DNA of 15,992 nt. Source: Euperipatoides rowelli (lineage: Eukaryota; Onychophora; Udeonychophora; Euonychophora; Peripatopsidae). Under the pieces are notes generated by a model, which was given only the letters and a program-made list of their open reading frames with translations, was not told where the DNA came from and ran no database searches. The position numbers were made by a program, and so were the translations under genes. The DNA lies in the NCBI GenBank assembly GCA_003024985.2, contig PXIH01S0002954.1; one strand, 5' to 3'. Shown in pieces: positions 1-8,468 of the stretch; within the stretch, counting starts at the first letter, position 1, and the number at the start of each line of letters is the position of its first letter.

Positions 1-166
1 AAAAATAAAAATGATATGAACTAAATTAAAGGAATAACATTTTTTTTTACAAAAGGCTAAATAATGGCAGTCTGGGGGGCTTGCCAGGTAAAAAATGTTA
101 GTACAGAAAGTGTTAAAATTAAATTGCAACAAAAAACAAAATATAGGCCTTGAAGCATTAAAAATT

Positions 167-478
167 TTATGTAAACACAAGATTTGAGTTTTTAGCAAAA
201 AAATTTCCAGTATTTACCTTTTTGTTTGTCGTCGTTTCTGAATTATTACTATTATCCAAAGCACTTGCCACTTGTGACCCATTATTTTTTGGTCTCTTCC
301 TTCTTCTTTTTGTTTTAAAAATATCTTGAGTGTCGTTTTCCAACATGTCACTTTGCGAATCTTCTTCCATTAATGTCTCGCAAGATCCCATAAATTTCTC
401 AAGAGAATCATTGGAGCTTTCTTTTTTGCTTTCAACTTCTAAAGACGGTAAGTTTATAATTTTATTTTGTTGATCCAA
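167..478 (-). pseudogene. ORF1 C-terminal charged tail of non-LTR element
   Basis: This open segment of 103 codons on the minus strand follows the zinc-knuckle piece in a different frame. It is strongly hydrophilic: acidic in the first half (EVESKKESSNDSLEKF, ETLMEEDSQSD) and then very basic (FKTKRRRKRPKNN), ending with FFAKNSNLVFT and a stop. No domain is recognised. A Ser/Glu-rich stretch followed by a basic cluster is compatible with the disordered nucleic-acid-binding tail of an ORF1 protein, and its position directly after the knuckle supports that reading. It starts with an in-frame ATG at 478, but this is more likely an internal Met than a true start. Confidence 0.4.
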
Positions 479-489
479 TGTCTTATTGT

Positions 490-825
490 CTAATTTTTCT
501 TCCTGATTAATATTTGTATTATTGAACTGAGTGTTTTCCTTTTGTTCATAATGATCTGTTTCAAATTCCTATATTTCCTTCTAGATTTTGTTATTCTTTT
601 AAGCATTGTAGCATAAGTGTTTGCTGGGGATACATGGTTGGCATGTTCTGGCTCAATTACCTTCTTACACACCTTACAATATTTTCTATTATATTTGTTA
701 GATTTGTGACCCTTTTCCTTGCTATTTAAGCACAATGTTTCATGTCCATTACTCATTATCAAAACTGTAATACCTGTTACAGTCAACAATTGTGGAACTT
801 TGTCTAGCGGAAGAGCTATTTTTCT
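490..825 (-). pseudogene. ORF1 zinc-knuckle part of non-LTR element (broken)
   Basis: The minus-strand frame 789-490 (99 codons) extends upstream to about 825 with LPLDKVPQLLTV, so its apparent start at 789 is only an internal Met. It contains ETLCLNSKEKGHKSNKY, which matches the retroviral-type CCHC spacing C-x2-C-x4-H-x4-C except that the second Cys reads Ser and the last reads Tyr. A second CKVC pair follows at once (YCKVCKKVIEPEH). In gag-like ORF1 proteins a P-x(n)-hydrophobic-G-x2-hydrophobic segment commonly leads into such knuckles, as VPQLLTVTG does here. Loss of two zinc ligands fits a decayed copy. The frame ends near 490 and similar-composition coding resumes in another frame at 478. 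Confidence 0.55.
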
Positions 826-889
826 GCATAGATTTTACTATAACTTTGCTTGACCTATAACATGTGTTGTCCAAATTAGTTATATTATC

Positions 890-1437
890 TTATTTGATTT
901 CAAAAATGTGCAAATACTTATTTAATTGTTTTGGTAAATCATTATAATCTTCTGTCGGAGGCATCCAATGCACTCTTACATTGATATAATTATAAACTGA
1001 AACCCAATTAGCAGGAATAATGTAAAGGTTTTCACACATCAAAAATAGTTTCTCTAATTTAATTTTTTGATCTTCTGTTTTAAAATCTATTCCCAAATAT
1101 TGTGGGTTTCTGGGGAAGTATATTGTCTTTACATTTATTTTCCCCACAATATTGTCTACTCTTTTCAAAATTGTTTCCAAGTCAATTTTTGGAGCCTCTG
1201 TCTCACTGTAAACCATAAAAGAAATCAGGTGTTGGTATACGTTGGCTTCAATACCAAGTCCCAATATTTTAAAGCCCTTATGAACTTTAAGAGTCTTTAG
1301 AGTATATCAGGCTGATTTAATACTTCAGGGTAATTTTTCAATAATTGCAGCAAGAAATAATGGCAAATAGGCATCTAAGATTAATGAGCGCTTAATGAGT
1401 GAGCCAAAGCTTTCACCAACTTAACCGGATGTCTTTT
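890..1437 (-). pseudogene. ORF1 N-terminal part of non-LTR element (broken)
   Basis: The longest open stretch (1264-890, 124 codons) begins at a TTG, so the protein does not start there. In the same frame it continues upstream to a stop near 1308. Beyond that, other frames keep protein-like sequence such as LPEVLNQPDIL and DAYLPLFLAAIIEKLP up to about 1437, so at least two frameshifts separate the pieces. At its end VRVHWMPPTEDYNDLPKQ resembles the RNA-recognition-like segment that precedes the zinc knuckle in gag-like ORF1 proteins. The frame ends at a TAA just below 890, after which related sequence continues in the next piece. This would be the RNA-binding part of a ribonucleoprotein; in this copy it cannot be made as one protein. 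Confidence 0.5.
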
Positions 1438-1457
1438 AGACTCATTTTTGTTTGCTA

Positions 1458-1481
1458 AAATTTTAATTGAAATTAAAATTT
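1458..1481. repeat. Short AT-only inverted repeat
   Basis: Two perfectly complementary 11-base arms (1458-1468 and 1471-1481) are separated by a 2-base GA centre. It lies just beyond the ORF1 remnant. In DNA this AT-rich such palindromes arise easily, so no function is claimed. Confidence 0.4.
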
Positions 1482-1599
1482 CAAATCAAAAAGGCAATGA
1501 GTAGCTTCCATATTTCTTGTTGCTTAAACAATAACCTCATGTATGTCTTTGGGAAAATTACACTTAGTATTGAGCAATTGTTTGCAATGTGTAATCATC

Positions 1600-1810
1600 G
1601 GTTCCCATTAATGACGAGCAACCATGCCATACACTATCAGACATGATATCACTTTAGGAGGTTGCAACCCGGGTTTTCAAAAATTGCAGAGAGACGACAG
1701 ACATGATTGTGTCATACTGATTTGTTTACAGACAGGCCCACACACTCACAATATATGTCAACCTCATTGTCAAACTGGATTTTCAGATAAATTGTTCTGT
1801 ATATAGGGAA
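1600..1810. other. GC-richer island, unrecognised
   Basis: This stretch is less AT-rich than its surroundings and has a 60-codon plus-strand open frame (1624-1806, MPYTIRHDITLGGCNPG...) with six Cys. On the minus strand about 40 codons are open over part of it (IYRTIYLKIQFDNEVD, then YCECVG). Neither reading is recognised and no convincing splice sites frame either one. It may be a remnant of the 5' part of the adjacent minus-strand retroelement or an old exon. The raised GC is what can be seen; the rest is open. Confidence 0.25.
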
Positions 1811-3080
1811 CTTTAGATTCTGGTATTTCGTAATGCTACTTTTATGCATATGTTGTGTGCAATGTATAATTAAAGTATAGATTACTATTTTTTTTTTGCT
1901 TTATTTATTCTAGTATTATAATTAACAAATTTTTGTAACAAAATATATAAAATCTAAATATATGAAATTTAATTTTGAAGCATCCTGAATTTAATAAAGA
2001 CAAAATATGTATTCAGATATTAAATGTATAAATCATTAATGCTCTTATTATATTATTTATTGAACTGTTAAGATGAGAACAGGATTTTTCACACATTAAT
2101 GAATCTAATAAAAATTTTGTTATCTATATACACTTGAAAATTGTGTAATTAAGTAAGAACATGTTGGGAAAGTTTAATAAAATTATCTGACCAATGAGTC
2201 TGAAGGAAACATTTACCACTGCACTTTGGACTTCATATATATTGTTTTCAATCTTCGAACTGTCACATGATGTTTAAATTGACCATCTGGTTAATATTCA
2301 AGTAAAAAAATTATTCCTTTGAATTAATTTTCTAAATAAATGTTTGAGGCAATGTGACACCAAATTTCATTATCAATAATGCTCTGTACAGCGCAAAATA
2401 ATGATTTATTGTAAGAGACATTTATTACTTGTAATTTACTTGAAGATATAGGTGCTCAATTCCTACATCTCAATATTTACTGACATGTTTTGTTTGCAAA
2501 GTTCTATACTACAAACATGGTTTGTCTTTTGTTGATAAAGATATATTGTATTTGAAGGCAAAAATATTGAAGTATTTTTAGGGGGTATTGTAGATACATA
2601 AAAGACAAGTAATCTGGTTGTGACAACGTAAATAACTTTAAATAGTGTACAGTAATTGAATACTGATAGTGCTGGCACTATTTGTATCTTTTAACATGTC
2701 CATTAGAAGATATTGCACATTATTGGCACAGGGATGATCTTCTTGGAGTTGAGGTTTAGTTAGTCACATGTAAATAAAGTCATTGAAATGATGGAAAATT
2801 CAATAACTTCTAGGAGATATGTATATTTAGAAGAGATTAATTTGTATGCAGTTGCCAACGTTTTTGAAGAATATAGTTAACATTTAAAATCAAATTCATT
2901 TCATGGTACTATTAGCACATTTTTAAGGCTTAGGGCTGAGGGTATCATGAAATTTTCCAAGTTTTATTTATTTTTAATAAATTGAAAATTTGTGATTTTC
3001 TAGTACTATTTAATGCATTATCACAAGATATTGCTGGTAATAGCTAGCGTTGACTATTTATTTGAACTAGTAATCCAGTG
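1811..3080. other. AT-rich non-coding DNA
   Basis: No open frame of recognisable character, RNA gene or repeat family is seen. The only longer frame (minus, 2678-2463) has the composition of random AT-rich translation. Short homopolymer T and A runs occur. Confidence 0.6.
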
Positions 3081-3150
3081 TTGGTCGAAATTCGACCAAT
3101 AAGAAATTTCTTTGTACAAAGCCACCACTCCTTTGTAAAAAGCCACCACA
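3081..3150. repeat. Perfect 9-bp palindrome followed by 21-base tandem duplication
   Basis: TTGGTCGAA at 3081-3089 and TTCGACCAA at 3091-3099 form a perfect inverted repeat around a single A. Twelve bases later TTTGTACAAAGCCACCACT (3111-3129) is repeated almost exactly as TTTGTAAAAAGCCACCACA (3132-3150), giving a 21-base period with two copies. The cluster is more GC-rich than its surroundings. It could be a transposon terminus or a protein-binding site; neither is shown. Confidence 0.6.
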
Positions 3151-3690
3151 ATGCTAAACAATGAATGTTTTAATTTTATATATAAATTTTAGCTCATTGC
3201 ACTCCCACTCCATATAAACTTTAACTCTGCCAATCTCACACTCCCCCGTGTGCCCTATATGCTTAAAAAGGGATCCAAAGTTTTCCCTTCACGTATTAAT
3301 ATATAGATTTTCTGCTAAAGTTAAAATCATGATTAAAATCATTATTAAAATTAATGACCTAAAAAAATTTTTTTTTTAAAGAAATTAGGTCACATCATTG
3401 CTAGAAAAATTTCATTTATATTCCCACTCTCAACTTTTAAACTTATCTTTACTTTTGGGATTAAACTTTAGTAAATCCATTTTCTTTCTAACACAATCAT
3501 TGACATTCCACTATTAACCTGACTAATAAAAGATTGAGTCTATTCCTTAGGCTAATTAAGAAAAGTAAATTAATATTAATTTCTATTATAAATTTTTACT
3601 AATTTTGCTAACATTTCTATTGTTTAATTTGAAAGATGTGAAACAAATTAAAACATCTTGCTGTGGAATAATATTGACACTTATTATTTT
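3151..3690. other. AT-rich non-coding DNA
   Basis: This stretch contains poly-A and poly-T tracts (for example 3361-3380) and a short C-rich patch near 3230-3250. No gene or element is recognised. Confidence 0.55.
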
Positions 3691-3697
3691 TTTGCAG

Positions 3698-3800
3698 CTA
3701 ATATTGCCATTATCAAGCTAATTTAATGGTCCACTTGATAGGGACCAGAAGCAAAGATTCATACCAGTTGAACCGATTCTCCTTCCTTTTCTTAGTGAGG
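3698..3800 (+). other. Weak candidate exon with splice-like borders
   Basis: A pyrimidine-rich tract ending in TTTTTTTGCAG (to 3697) precedes this 103-base block, which ends GTGAGG at 3800 before GTAAGG, so both borders fit animal splice-site consensus. One frame is open apart from a TAA at its very start and reads MVHLIGTRSKDSYQLNRFS onward from an ATG near 3728, continuing past the supposed donor to a stop about 80 bases later. The block is less AT-rich than its flanks. The peptide is not recognised. This could be a 5' exon of a host gene or chance. Confidence 0.2.
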
Positions 3801-4679
3801 GTAAGGACACTTTATATTAAAAGGATTAGTAGACTTTATATGTATTGGTCAAATTCATACTTTTTATTCATTGGGTTATAAAAATTTAAAATTATGCAGA
3901 ATATGAAACTTTTTCCACACAATAAATGTTAAAAATACAATATGCTAAAATAAAATGGTGACATAAATTTTAAGATGAGTAGTAGCAGTTTATTTTCATC
4001 ATCAATTTTGACCAAATTTAAACAAGTTTTATTATGCTTCATTGAATTAACAGGTTGCAAGAGAGCTTTGTCTGCCATTGCAAATTAATAATGTATTTAC
4101 AAATATTAAAAAATAAATATTGAATTGAACTTTTAATATTGCAAGACAGGTGGTGGTGAATAAAATTCCCGATTCGACCTCAAGGACTCCAACAATGTAA
4201 CAGGTTGTTGGGAAAAATACATTGTCAGAATGGAAATTACCATTCCAAAAAAATGAGTATGCTATCCTTTATTTCAAAATGAGAGGGAGAGATCACATGA
4301 TCAATATAATAGTGTATAGACACTACAAAGAGCATTCAATAATATATTTTATTATTATATTAAAAAAATAATGCAGTATTTTACAATGACATAAAAATTC
4401 AATACGTAGAATTTTAAATTGAATCCAAGTTTAATACATCTGAATATAACTAGGCTGTCACACAATAATATTGTGCTCATATTTATTTATGATTTTGAAT
4501 GGTTTAACTTTTTTTTTACCAGCAAAAAAAAAAACTATCTTGCATTTAATAACAGTCATCTTTTGAAATCTAATTGCCATTAAAAAAAATATTTAATACA
4601 AATCTTTTATTAATAAAAATTAGAGCTAACGATTTCAATAGTTGTTACATGATAGCTTAGACTAGGGGTGACAGACCTT
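3801..4679. other. AT-rich non-coding DNA
   Basis: No gene is seen. A small stem (GAATGG/CCATTC) sits near 4228-4245 and several homopolymer runs occur. Nothing in this stretch can be assigned to a known element. Confidence 0.55.
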
Positions 4680-5040
4680 TTCTGATTCATGTGTCATTTG
4701 AAGATTGGTTTATTACTTTCAAATGTCTAGTGTGCCAACAAACTAAGCCAGTGAACATTATTTGCATAAGAATCTGAGATATTGAGAAGCCATCTTGTCT
4801 AACATTTTCAAGAACTGGCAATTGTTTAAAGCAAATGCCAATATAAAGTCCACATTGTTAGTTATCACTGGGATAACTCTTTCAAATTACTTCATACTTG
4901 CTTTCACGCACAATGCTTCCTGGTGTAATAATTCAATGAAACTGCAAAAGAGGGTGCTCAACTTCTTCACTAAGAATTTTCACAAAACCATTATGTTTAC
5001 CCACAATGTTTGGGGTGGCATCAGTTGTCACAGACACAAT
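4680..5040 (-). pseudogene. hAT-superfamily transposase fragment (ZBED5/GTF2IRD2-like), broken
   Basis: Read on the minus strand from 5040, the sequence gives SVTTDATPNIVGKHNGFV, then EEVEHPLLQFH, a stop, and after a one-base shift HQEALCVKASMK. It then gives VDFILAFALNNCQFLKML and, after another shift, VHWLSL. These follow in order the well-conserved block of hAT transposases and their domesticated relatives (ZBED5, GTF2IRD2, FAM200-type), whose usual form is TDGAPSMVGK, FHCIIHQEALC, VNFIRARALNHRQF and VRWLS. At least three in-frame stops and two frameshifts make this a fossil. The N-terminal BED finger and the C-terminal dimerisation domain are not visible, so it is a short internal piece. 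A plus-strand open frame over the same bases (4795-5127) is its antisense shadow. Confidence 0.8.
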
Positions 5041-5326
5041 TCATATTTATTGCATGTACAAATACTACACCATGCAATAATTTGTTCATGTGGTGTGTCA
5101 CCAAAAACATATTATTTTGTCATCTAGTGACACAAATTTCATAGGTTCTTCTTCATTAGCTTAGACCATCAATCCAAATACCAATGAATAAACCTAATTT
5201 AAAACATGGTATTCATCATATTCAATCAACATTATAACCAACATATTTTAAAAAAAATCAGTGTAATATAATTTGAATGTATTTACATCAATAAGAAATT
5301 AAACATTATTAAATATCAAATCTTAC

Positions 5327-5396
5327 CTTTTTACCCTAATTTTGTAATATTTCTTTAATCCATGCTTTTTTTTGTTTAATTTTGCTTTCTCACCTG
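5327..5396 (-). pseudogene. Downstream part of transposase-like pseudogene, cut off by inserted element
   Basis: On the minus strand, immediately past the inserted inverted-repeat element, the sequence reads NPGEKAKLNKKKHGLKKYY. It fits as the continuation of the protein-like sequence at 6348-5935, because proteins of that kind place an EK-rich helix and an H-x-L-x3-hY segment after the GFG-x-P motif. At its end the sequence AAG/GTAAGA (donor at 5326-5321) is a near-ideal splice donor, so the original gene may have had an intron here. The link between the two halves is inference from the order and character of the motifs. Confidence 0.45.
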
Positions 5397-5403
5397 GATT
5401 TTT

Positions 5404-5577
5404 GTTTTTTAAACTTGATGTTTCAATTAAATTAGCTCCCAACTAGCATCAGAAATATGTCACTAAATTTTATTACAACTAAGAAAATGTTGATAGATAG
5501 AATAGGTTTTGTTGTATGTATGCAAGAGTATTGTTCTTTATAACAATGGACTCATAAATTAATTGATATACAGTTCA
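5404..5577 (+). repeat. Left arm of inverted repeat
   Basis: This arm begins in the T-run before AAACTTGATGTTTCAATT and ends at about CAGTTCAA. It pairs with 5734-5910 read in reverse complement. Confidence 0.75.
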
Positions 5578-5733
5578 ATGATATAATTCCTCTGTGGGAA
5601 TCTTCTTTAAATGGTTGTTCTTTGAAGGATGGGATGTCAATAAGAGAAAAGTGCTTGAAAAAAAAGACTATTTTTATTCCTAATATTTATATTTTACTAT
5701 GACAATCCACTATTAAGAACACCTGTTGTAAGG

Positions 5734-5910
5734 TTGAATTGTAATTAATTATGAATCAATTGTTATAAAGAACAATTGTATGACTTTGCATTCATACAGT
5801 ACAATACAATTAATTCAATCCACCCACAATCTCTAAGTTTTATTATAATTTAATGCTTGATTTCTGATGATAGTTGGGAGCTAACCCAATTGAAATGCCA
5901 AGTTTAAAAG
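5734..5910 (-). repeat. Right arm of inverted repeat
   Basis: This is the reverse-complement counterpart of 5404-5577, running from TTGAATTG through to AAGTTTAAAAG. About 15 extra bases follow before the candidate target duplication. Confidence 0.75.
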
Positions 5911-5934
5911 AAAAATCTTATTTTAGTGATTTTT

Positions 5935-6348
5935 TTCCTGCTCTTTGGGAGATATGCAGTCTTAACTTGCATCTTGACAGGTAAGCCAAAGCCTATACTA
6001 ATGTTGGTGTTAATGTATTTGCGGAAGTAAGATATTTTTCACTTTCATTTTCACTTCTGCAGATTCATTGAAGTACCTCCAAGTATTATTTATGTTTAGA
6101 TCACTTGAAACATATTGCCTAAATTTTTTCTTAATCCTGAAATAGTGTGATTCTATTTCTTTTAATTGTAAAACAAAATCCTTCAATGAATATTTTTTAG
6201 CCTCAAACTTTATACTTTAGTAGTCCCCACTCCCCCCACTCTTTTCTTTGGGAAGGCCTTCACTTTTGAGATCCTTTTTATTTATTCCTTTCACCCTATC
6301 TCTTGAAATTCTTAGAATATCCAAGAGAGTAGATTTACAAACAAAAAT
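5935..6348 (-). pseudogene. Transposase-like pseudogene of an arthropod repeat family, main part
   Basis: The minus strand reads FVCKSTLLDILRISRDRV, then SEGLPKEKSGG, a stop, then FEAKKYSLKDFVLQLKEIES, HYFRIKKKFRQYVSSDLNI and WRYFNES. After a one-base shift it gives FRKYINTNISIGFGLP. From memory of the family, repeat-borne proteins common in insect genomes share this order: a CK-x-(T/F)-L start, PKEKRGG, an HYCR-x-(S/K)SRQYL-SDLNI block, W-x-Y-(N)E, then FR-x-IFNT-x-(F/Y)NIGFG-x-P-x2-D-C. Here the Cys pairs expected after GFG are absent. I do not know an agreed family name and the catalytic role is presumed, not shown. There are one internal stop and at least one frameshift, and the gene is interrupted at 5927. 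Confidence 0.55.
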
Positions 6349-6970
6349 TTACTTTTCTTTTTTTTTTCCCTTGAGTTAACCCTGCTATTTTTTTTTTTTT
6401 TTACTAAATATTTTATAGTTCAGGAATTTGGATGGCCCATTTTTTTCCTGGAATGTTTTGAGGTCTTCTCCTAACTGGAATGCTAGATACAGTATATTTA
6501 AAATAAATAAATATTGTGAAGTCTTGTTAGATTCAGAGTAAAATAACTTGTGAAAGTGGTTGACATTAAGTTTTGGTAGGCTTTAATTTTATGTGCACAC
6601 TTTGGAAGAAGTGTATTTGAATACCTGGAACAAGAAACATTCTTGGAATTAATTATGATATTGTAATTCCTCAAAATAAGCTTGCTGTGAATGTTAAATC
6701 ATTGCTGTAAAAATTACATTAGATGAAATTAGAAGTATAGGATAGGCGAACCTAACTTTGTCTCTTTCTTATATTCGTTTTCAAGGTTTATGGGTCTCGT
6801 ACCTGGTAGAGACCCAGAAACCTCCATTTCCTCCATTGTAAAGGTTGCATCAAAATTAGTGATAAACTTTAAACAACTAACAAAAAGAACAGTGAAACAA
6901 TGAGGTTTGCATTAACAGTAACCCATCCAAAAGCTATAATAAAAATAACTGTTATGCAGGAAAATATGAT
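6349..6970. other. AT-rich non-coding DNA
   Basis: Long T-tracts (6359-6367, 6390-6402) are followed by ordinary AT-rich sequence. TTAACCCTG at 6374-6382 resembles a piggyBac-type end, but no matching partner is established. A short GC-richer patch near 6780-6840 contains GGGTCTC/GAGACCC, a 7-base inverted pair about 10 bases apart. Confidence 0.45.
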
Positions 6971-6973
6971 TTT

Positions 6974-7250
6974 GGACATGACAAGTTATGAAATAACTTT
7001 TAAAAGTGCTATTAAGATTCTCACAGGACATAACAAGTTTTGTTACTAAATGGACATAACTTATGAGACTCACTTGACATGGACATTTGACATAATAGAT
7101 TTTTGAAACAGACTCTAATTTTTAATTAAAATTTTCAATGGATTTAAATCAATTTAGAGACTGTCTGTTAACAACAACATAATCAGAGGTACCAACTTTA
7201 AAGCGATCCATCAATATATCATTTTTGGTTAAAAGTGGACATGACAAGTT
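6974..7250 (+). repeat. Degenerate repeats of GGACATRACAAGTT
   Basis: The motif GGACATGACAAGTT occurs at 6974-6987 and 7237-7250, as GGACATAACAAGTT at 7026-7039, and in weaker form at 7052-7063 (GGACATAACTTA) and 7081-7094 (GGACATTTGACATA). The strong copies are followed by T(T/A)TG. Spacing is irregular at 26-156 bases, so this is not a simple tandem satellite. It may be a decayed tandem array or clustered binding sites. Confidence 0.5.
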
Positions 7251-7363
7251 TTGAAACTATACCTTTCTTATCTTGCTAACTTCAAATTCTCAAGAGATAT
7301 AATCTAGAATTAAATGTAATAAAGTTTATTGTGTTAGTTGAGCACATTGAAGTTTGTTAAGTT

Positions 7364-7399
7364 TTAATCAAAGTTAATGACTTCATTAACTTTGATTAA
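7364..7399. repeat. Perfect 17-bp hairpin, 2-base loop
   Basis: TTAATCAAAGTTAATGA at 7364-7380 and its exact reverse complement at 7383-7399 are separated only by CT. It could extrude as a cruciform or mark a template-switch event. No adjacent gene uses it as a terminator. Confidence 0.7.
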
Positions 7400-7559
7400 T
7401 TAGCAAAATAAAAATACATTTTAATTTAATTTTAGTAAAACATTTTTTTTTTTTTATAAAAAAAGTAAAGTGACCCATCATTGACAGGAAATCTTTATTT
7501 TAATTGATAATACATGTTTTTAAACTAGTTACTAACATAATCATTACTTGTTTTTATAC

Positions 7560-7725
7560 TACGGTTCTGACGGTGAGGCAGCATACAGGGTTAAAAACTA
7601 TGGCAAGTGTAGAAGCCATGGAAAAAACCTTTCCATAAATGCCTCGACTGAGACGCGAATCTGGAAACATCATCCTGGCTTAAACAATCGGCATTGCTAC
7701 AGATCACACCACAAGGATGTATATT
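7560..7725 (+). other. GC-rich island with 57-codon open frame, unrecognised
   Basis: This is one of the most GC-rich patches in the left half of the window. In one plus-strand frame it is open from about 7557 to a TAA at 7728, reading YYGSDGEAAYRVKNYGK, then CRSHGKNLSINASTETRIW and GLNNRHCYRSHHKDVY. The minus strand also has a shorter open frame (NIHPCGVICSNADCLSQ). No Met start or clear splice borders are seen, although TTTTTATACTAC upstream is pyrimidine-rich. The sharp composition step in such AT-rich DNA suggests either an exon or a relatively young insertion. The protein is not recognised, and a passing resemblance to Cys-rich extracellular modules is too weak to call. Confidence 0.25.
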
Positions 7726-7729
7726 AATT

Positions 7730-8460
7730 TAACTAACATTTAAAAAAAAAAAACTGAAAAATAAAGTAATAAAAGTTTAAAATATCATTTTCCATAGAAA
7801 TGTCACTGGTCAAACATTTTGCATCTAGAAAGTTCTTCTGATGAAACTTAACAATAAAACTTGAATAATAATCAAAAATACTCTCTTAAATAATTTTTAA
7901 GTGTCCATAATGATTTCAGATCTACATAAAGACACATACATACAGTGACACTTGTTTTATTGTTACGTTCATTGGGCTAAACTTTTTATTTGATGCAAAA
8001 TATTTTTTTTTTTCAAATATAAATTCACCTCGGAACTTAACAATACAAAAGGAATTTTCCTTAGCTCTTCCTGCAAATATTTTATTTCCATGAATGGTTG
8101 AAAATAAATGAGTTACATACTAAATACCTATAATGAATATTTTTTTATAGGAATATCATTCTTATTTAATAATTTTAAAACTGATACCTTTACCCCTGGG
8201 AACATGGCTTCATTATCTGGCTGGCTATATTTCTATCATAAGCCTAATAATACCTAGAAGTCTAAAACAGTTTGATTCAAAATTAAGTTTGAGCGTAATC
8301 AAAATATTACATGACAAAAAATAATATAAATGCTGAAGTGTCATTAAAATTATATTACTCAGTAAGGCACCTAGTAAAAAATATGTGAGAAATGGCAGGC
8401 AAGATAATTTTAAAGTCTAAAGTGGTAATGTGTCATTTACTAGCTAGTTATTAATTTTGC
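7730..8460. other. AT-rich non-coding DNA
   Basis: A-runs (7742-7753), T-runs and no protein-like open frame are present. Nothing is recognised. Confidence 0.55.
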
Positions 8461-8468
8461 ATACTCAC

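Larger units (their letters stand above)
1..1440 (-). mobile_element. Non-LTR retrotransposon fragment (ORF1 region), decayed
   Basis: On the minus strand this block carries three successive open segments that together look like one ORF1 (gag-like) protein of a non-LTR retrotransposon. The order from N- to C-terminus is about 1437-890, then about 825-490, then 478-167. The element runs off the left edge of the window, where ORF2 would be expected; only about 166 bases remain past the ORF1 stop and no endonuclease motif is visible there. The overall plan is an RNA-binding-like region, a Cys/His knuckle and a lysine-rich tail, as known in Tx1/L1-like ORF1 proteins. The clade assignment is inference. 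Frameshifts and stops show that it is dead. Confidence 0.6.
5404..5927. mobile_element. Foldback/MITE-like element with ~175-base inverted arms
   Basis: The segment 5404-5577 is repeated in inverted orientation at 5734-5910 with scattered mismatches and small indels. Long shared runs include TTAGCTCCCAACTA/CATCAGAAAT in the outer half and ATTGTTCTTTATAACAAT in the inner half. The spacer is about 156 bases and holds no open frame. GATTTTT occurs at both outer borders (5397-5403 and 5928-5934) and may be a 7-base target duplication; this is tentative because the outer ends are not symmetric and the site is T-rich. The element lies exactly between the two halves of a minus-strand transposase-like pseudogene, which shows it inserted later. 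It encodes no protein, so it would have been moved by an enzyme supplied elsewhere. Confidence 0.75.

Noticed and set aside
1067-1300. Plus-strand open frame of 77 codons
   Set aside because: It is antisense to the better-supported ORF1 remnant on the minus strand and has no protein-like motif.
2463-2678. Minus-strand frame of 71 codons
   Set aside because: AT-driven composition, no recognisable motif, no splice-like borders and no composition change from the flanks.
4795-5127. Plus-strand open frame of 110 codons
   Set aside because: It lies opposite the hAT transposase fragment, whose motifs are read on the minus strand; the plus frame is a shadow.
6374-7594. TTAACCCTG at 6374-6382 and CAGGGTTAA at 7586-7594 as the two ends of a piggyBac-type MITE
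   Set aside because: Only about 9 bases match, inner sequences differ, and the right site lies inside the GC-rich open frame; likely chance.
7560-7725. Kringle-like reading of the GC-rich island
   Set aside because: A few spaced residues are similar, but the Cys number and CRNPDG-like signature are missing.
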